Source: Methanobrevibacter sp.
Lineage (GTDB): Archaea > Methanobacteriota > Methanobacteria > Methanobacteriales > Methanobacteriaceae
Assembly (NCBI RefSeq): GCF_015062985.1
Contig: NZ_SUTI01000005.1
Coordinates: 41,200-105,199 of the forward strand
Length of the DNA: 64,000 nt
Direction: 5' to 3'
Part shown: positions 62,654 through 64,000 of the stretch, one piece after another
How positions within the stretch are numbered: position 1 is the stretch's first letter
Layout of the letters: each line of letters begins with the position of its first letter
Translations under genes and position numbers: made by a program
The notes under the pieces: model-generated
The model's input: only the letters and a program-made list of their open reading frames with translations
Database searches by the model: none
What the model was told of the DNA's origin: nothing

Positions 62654-63661
62654 ATGTCAAAAATTCTAGTTACAGGTGGAGCGGGCTTTATTGGAAGCAA
62701 TTTCATCAGATATATGGTTAATAAGTACAGCGAATATGAAATAATCAATTTGGATGCTTTAACTTACTGCGGAAACCTTGAAAATCTAAAGGATATAGAG
62801 GATAAGGATAACTATTCATTTGTAAAAGGGGATATCAGAGACAAGGACATCGTAGATGATTTGGTCAAAAGCTGCGACTATGTCATTAACTTTGCAGCCG
62901 AATCCCATGTTGACAGAAGCATAGAAGACCCTGAGATATTCATCAAATCCAATGTTTTGGGCACACAGGTTCTATTGAATGCGGCTAAAAAATACGGCGT
63001 GGAAAAGTACATCCAGATTTCCACAGATGAGGTATACGGTTCACTTGGAAAAGAAGGTTATTTCACAGAAACAACCCCATTACAACCTAACAGCCCTTAT
63101 TCAGCTTCAAAGGCTGGCGGTGATTTGATAGCAAGATCATATAGCCAAACCTTTGATTTGCCGATTAACATTACACGTTGCTCTAATAATTATGGCCCTT
63201 ACCAGTTCCCGGAAAAACTGATTCCATTGATGATTTCAAATGCACTGGAAAATAAGAAACTGCCTATTTACGGGGACGGAAAAAACATTAGGGACTGGTT
63301 GCATGTCAATGACCACTGCGCCGCCATTGACTTGGTTTTGCATGAAGGCAGACTGGGCGAAGTATATAATATCGGCGGAAACAATGAAAAACAAAACATT
63401 GAAATCGTTAAATTGATTTTAAAGGAACTTGATCGTGATGAATCATTAATCGAATTTGTAACTGACAGATTGGGTCATGATAGACGCTATGCAATCGATT
63501 CAAGCAAAATTCAAGATGAGCTGGGTTGGAAACCGGGTTATACATTCGAGAAGGGCATAAAGGAAACTATTGATTGGTACTTGGATAATCCGGATTGGAT
63601 TAGTCAGGTAAAAAGTGGCGAGTACCAGCAATATTATGAAAAAATGTATTCCAAAAGGTAA
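62654..63661 (+). CDS. rfbB: dTDP-glucose 4,6-dehydratase
   Basis: The product, 335 residues from this ATG, is an extended SDR enzyme: ILVTGGAGFIGSNFIRYMV, FAAESHVDRSIEDP, STDEVYGSLG, the YSASKAGGD catalytic Tyr/Lys, RCSNNYGPYQFPEKLIPLMI (first 20 residues) and GHDRRYAID. It converts dTDP-glucose to the 4-keto-6-deoxy sugar. ATG at 62654 is preferred over that at 62642 because GTGAT is 3 nt upstream and the start matches the family. It is the last gene of the operon. Confidence 0.95.
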   Translation: MSKILVTGGAGFIGSNFIRYMVNKYSEYEIINLDALTYCGNLENLKDIEDKDNYSFVKGDIRDKDIVDDLVKSCDYVINFAAESHVDRSIEDPEIFIKSNVLGTQVLLNAAKKYGVEKYIQISTDEVYGSLGKEGYFTETTPLQPNSPYSASKAGGDLIARSYSQTFDLPINITRCSNNYGPYQFPEKLIPLMISNALENKKLPIYGDGKNIRDWLHVNDHCAAIDLVLHEGRLGEVYNIGGNNEKQNIEIVKLILKELDRDESLIEFVTDRLGHDRRYAIDSSKIQDELGWKPGYTFEKGIKETIDWYLDNPDWISQVKSGEYQQYYEKMYSKR

Positions 63662-63662
63662 A

Positions 63663-63691
63663 TTTTACACTTGAAATTTACCTCTTTTTTT
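63663..63691 (+). promoter_or_regulatory. ORB-like motif fused to a T-tract terminator after rfbB
   Basis: TTTTACACTTGAAA is followed after three bases by ACCTCT (to 63685), exactly the extended form found at 23222. A run of nine T (about 63683-63691) directly follows and would end the rfb transcript. The motif starts 2 bp after the rfbB stop. Confidence 0.6.
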
Positions 63692-63899
63692 TTAAAAATA
63701 TATAATTATAAAAGATATTTTTAAACATTATCTAATTAAATTTTATTTTTATCTATTTATATTTAATATTCCTCTGAAAATTAAAGCCAATTTTTTTAAA
63801 AAATTAAGGATAATTATTTATATTATAATTCTTTAATATTCATTATTGTATAATAAAATAATTTCATATTATTTTGTTTATTAGAGGAATGGTGATTTG

Positions 63900-64000
63900 A
63901 TGTTGGAGCAATATTTACCTTTTGTTGGCTTAATTATTTTTGGTAATATTGAAAATTTGGTTTTATCATCACAGGGCGTTGTTGCGGGTGTAAATCCAAT
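63900..64000 (+). CDS. Unidentified gene start, cut by the window edge
   Basis: An open frame starts at the ATG at 63900 with GGTGAT 4 nt upstream (63891-63896) and runs to the edge. The 33 visible residues begin MLEQYLPFVGLIIFGNIENL and continue VLSSQGVVAGVNP. A weakly hydrophobic N-terminus could be a membrane segment. The fragment is too short to assign. The 240 bp between it and rfbB hold only the terminator, the ORB-like motif and AT-rich promoter DNA. Confidence 0.6.
   Translation, partial: MLEQYLPFVGLIIFGNIENLVLSSQGVVAGVNP

Noticed and set aside
1..64000. Insertion sequences, integrases or prophage genes
   Set aside because: No transposase, integrase or phage structural protein was recognised, and no flanking direct/inverted repeat pair marks a mobile element.

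Overview
The window is chromosomal DNA from a methanogenic archaeon of the order Methanobacteriales, very probably a gut or rumen Methanobrevibacter. Pointers are the strongly AT-rich composition, thiol:fumarate reductase subunit A, methanogenesis marker protein 11, corrinoid/F430 tetrapyrrole genes with CfbA-type chelatases, an archaeal histone and Alba, the small subunit of DNA polymerase D, Orc1/Cdc6, and a giant secreted adhesin-like protein with beta-helix and Cna-B-type repeats. No rRNA, tRNA, insertion sequence, prophage or CRISPR array was seen.

Layout. 1-6.9 kb: a giant adhesin-like gene on the minus strand that runs off the left edge. 6.9-8.0 kb: a gene-free stretch with three degenerate ~100-bp repeats, a run of consecutive hairpins ending in a T tract (candidate structured RNA) and a 22-bp palindrome. 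8.0-11.1 kb: a radical SAM DNA modification/repair protein, then parA with an odd ParB-like partner and a dense AAGTTAT/ATAACTT array upstream of parA. 11.1-25.2 kb: trpB2 with TRP-box-like operator sites, DUF1786, PHP and alba genes, leuA, a padR-ABC exporter-PQQ propeller operon, gatA and a domain-swapped CobQ-like amidotransferase. 25.2-26.5 kb: ribK and ribB, with a clear FMN riboswitch leader in front of ribB, which is rare for an archaeon. 26.7-33.1 kb: tfrA, a deaminase, histone, hisG, pyrB and cdc6. 33.1-33.7 kb: the probable chromosomal replication origin with inverted ORB elements. 33.7-48.5 kb: DUF2299, cobalamin genes (cbiB, cbiG, cbiH, cbiX-type), DNA polymerase D small subunit, an MgtE-like transporter with its regulator, a pilin-like gene pair, cfbA, thiL and an AmrS-like radical SAM enzyme. 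48.6-57.0 kb: UbiD-type decarboxylase, tandem PurE, a membrane glycosyltransferase, then leuC-leuD-leuB-small ORF-ribH-marker 11. 57.1-63.7 kb: a surface polysaccharide region with DUF2264, wecC and the complete dTDP-L-rhamnose set (rfbD, A, C, B). A secreted barnase-type ribonuclease and its barstar-type inhibitor are embedded between rfbD and rfbA.

How the genes work together. Three riboflavin genes (ribB, ribK, ribH) supply flavins for tfrA and UbiD. Because the riboswitch sits on ribB rather than on the ribitylaminouracil branch, it could throttle flavin without starving coenzyme F420. LeuA, LeuC, LeuD and LeuB make a nearly complete leucine branch in two loci. Cdc6, the ORB array, PolD and histone cluster around the origin. 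The left and right ends of the window are devoted to the cell surface.

The observations I rate highest are the archaeal FMN riboswitch, the barnase/barstar pair, the multi-hairpin RNA candidate, the centromere-like array next to parA, and ORB-like motifs lying outside the origin.
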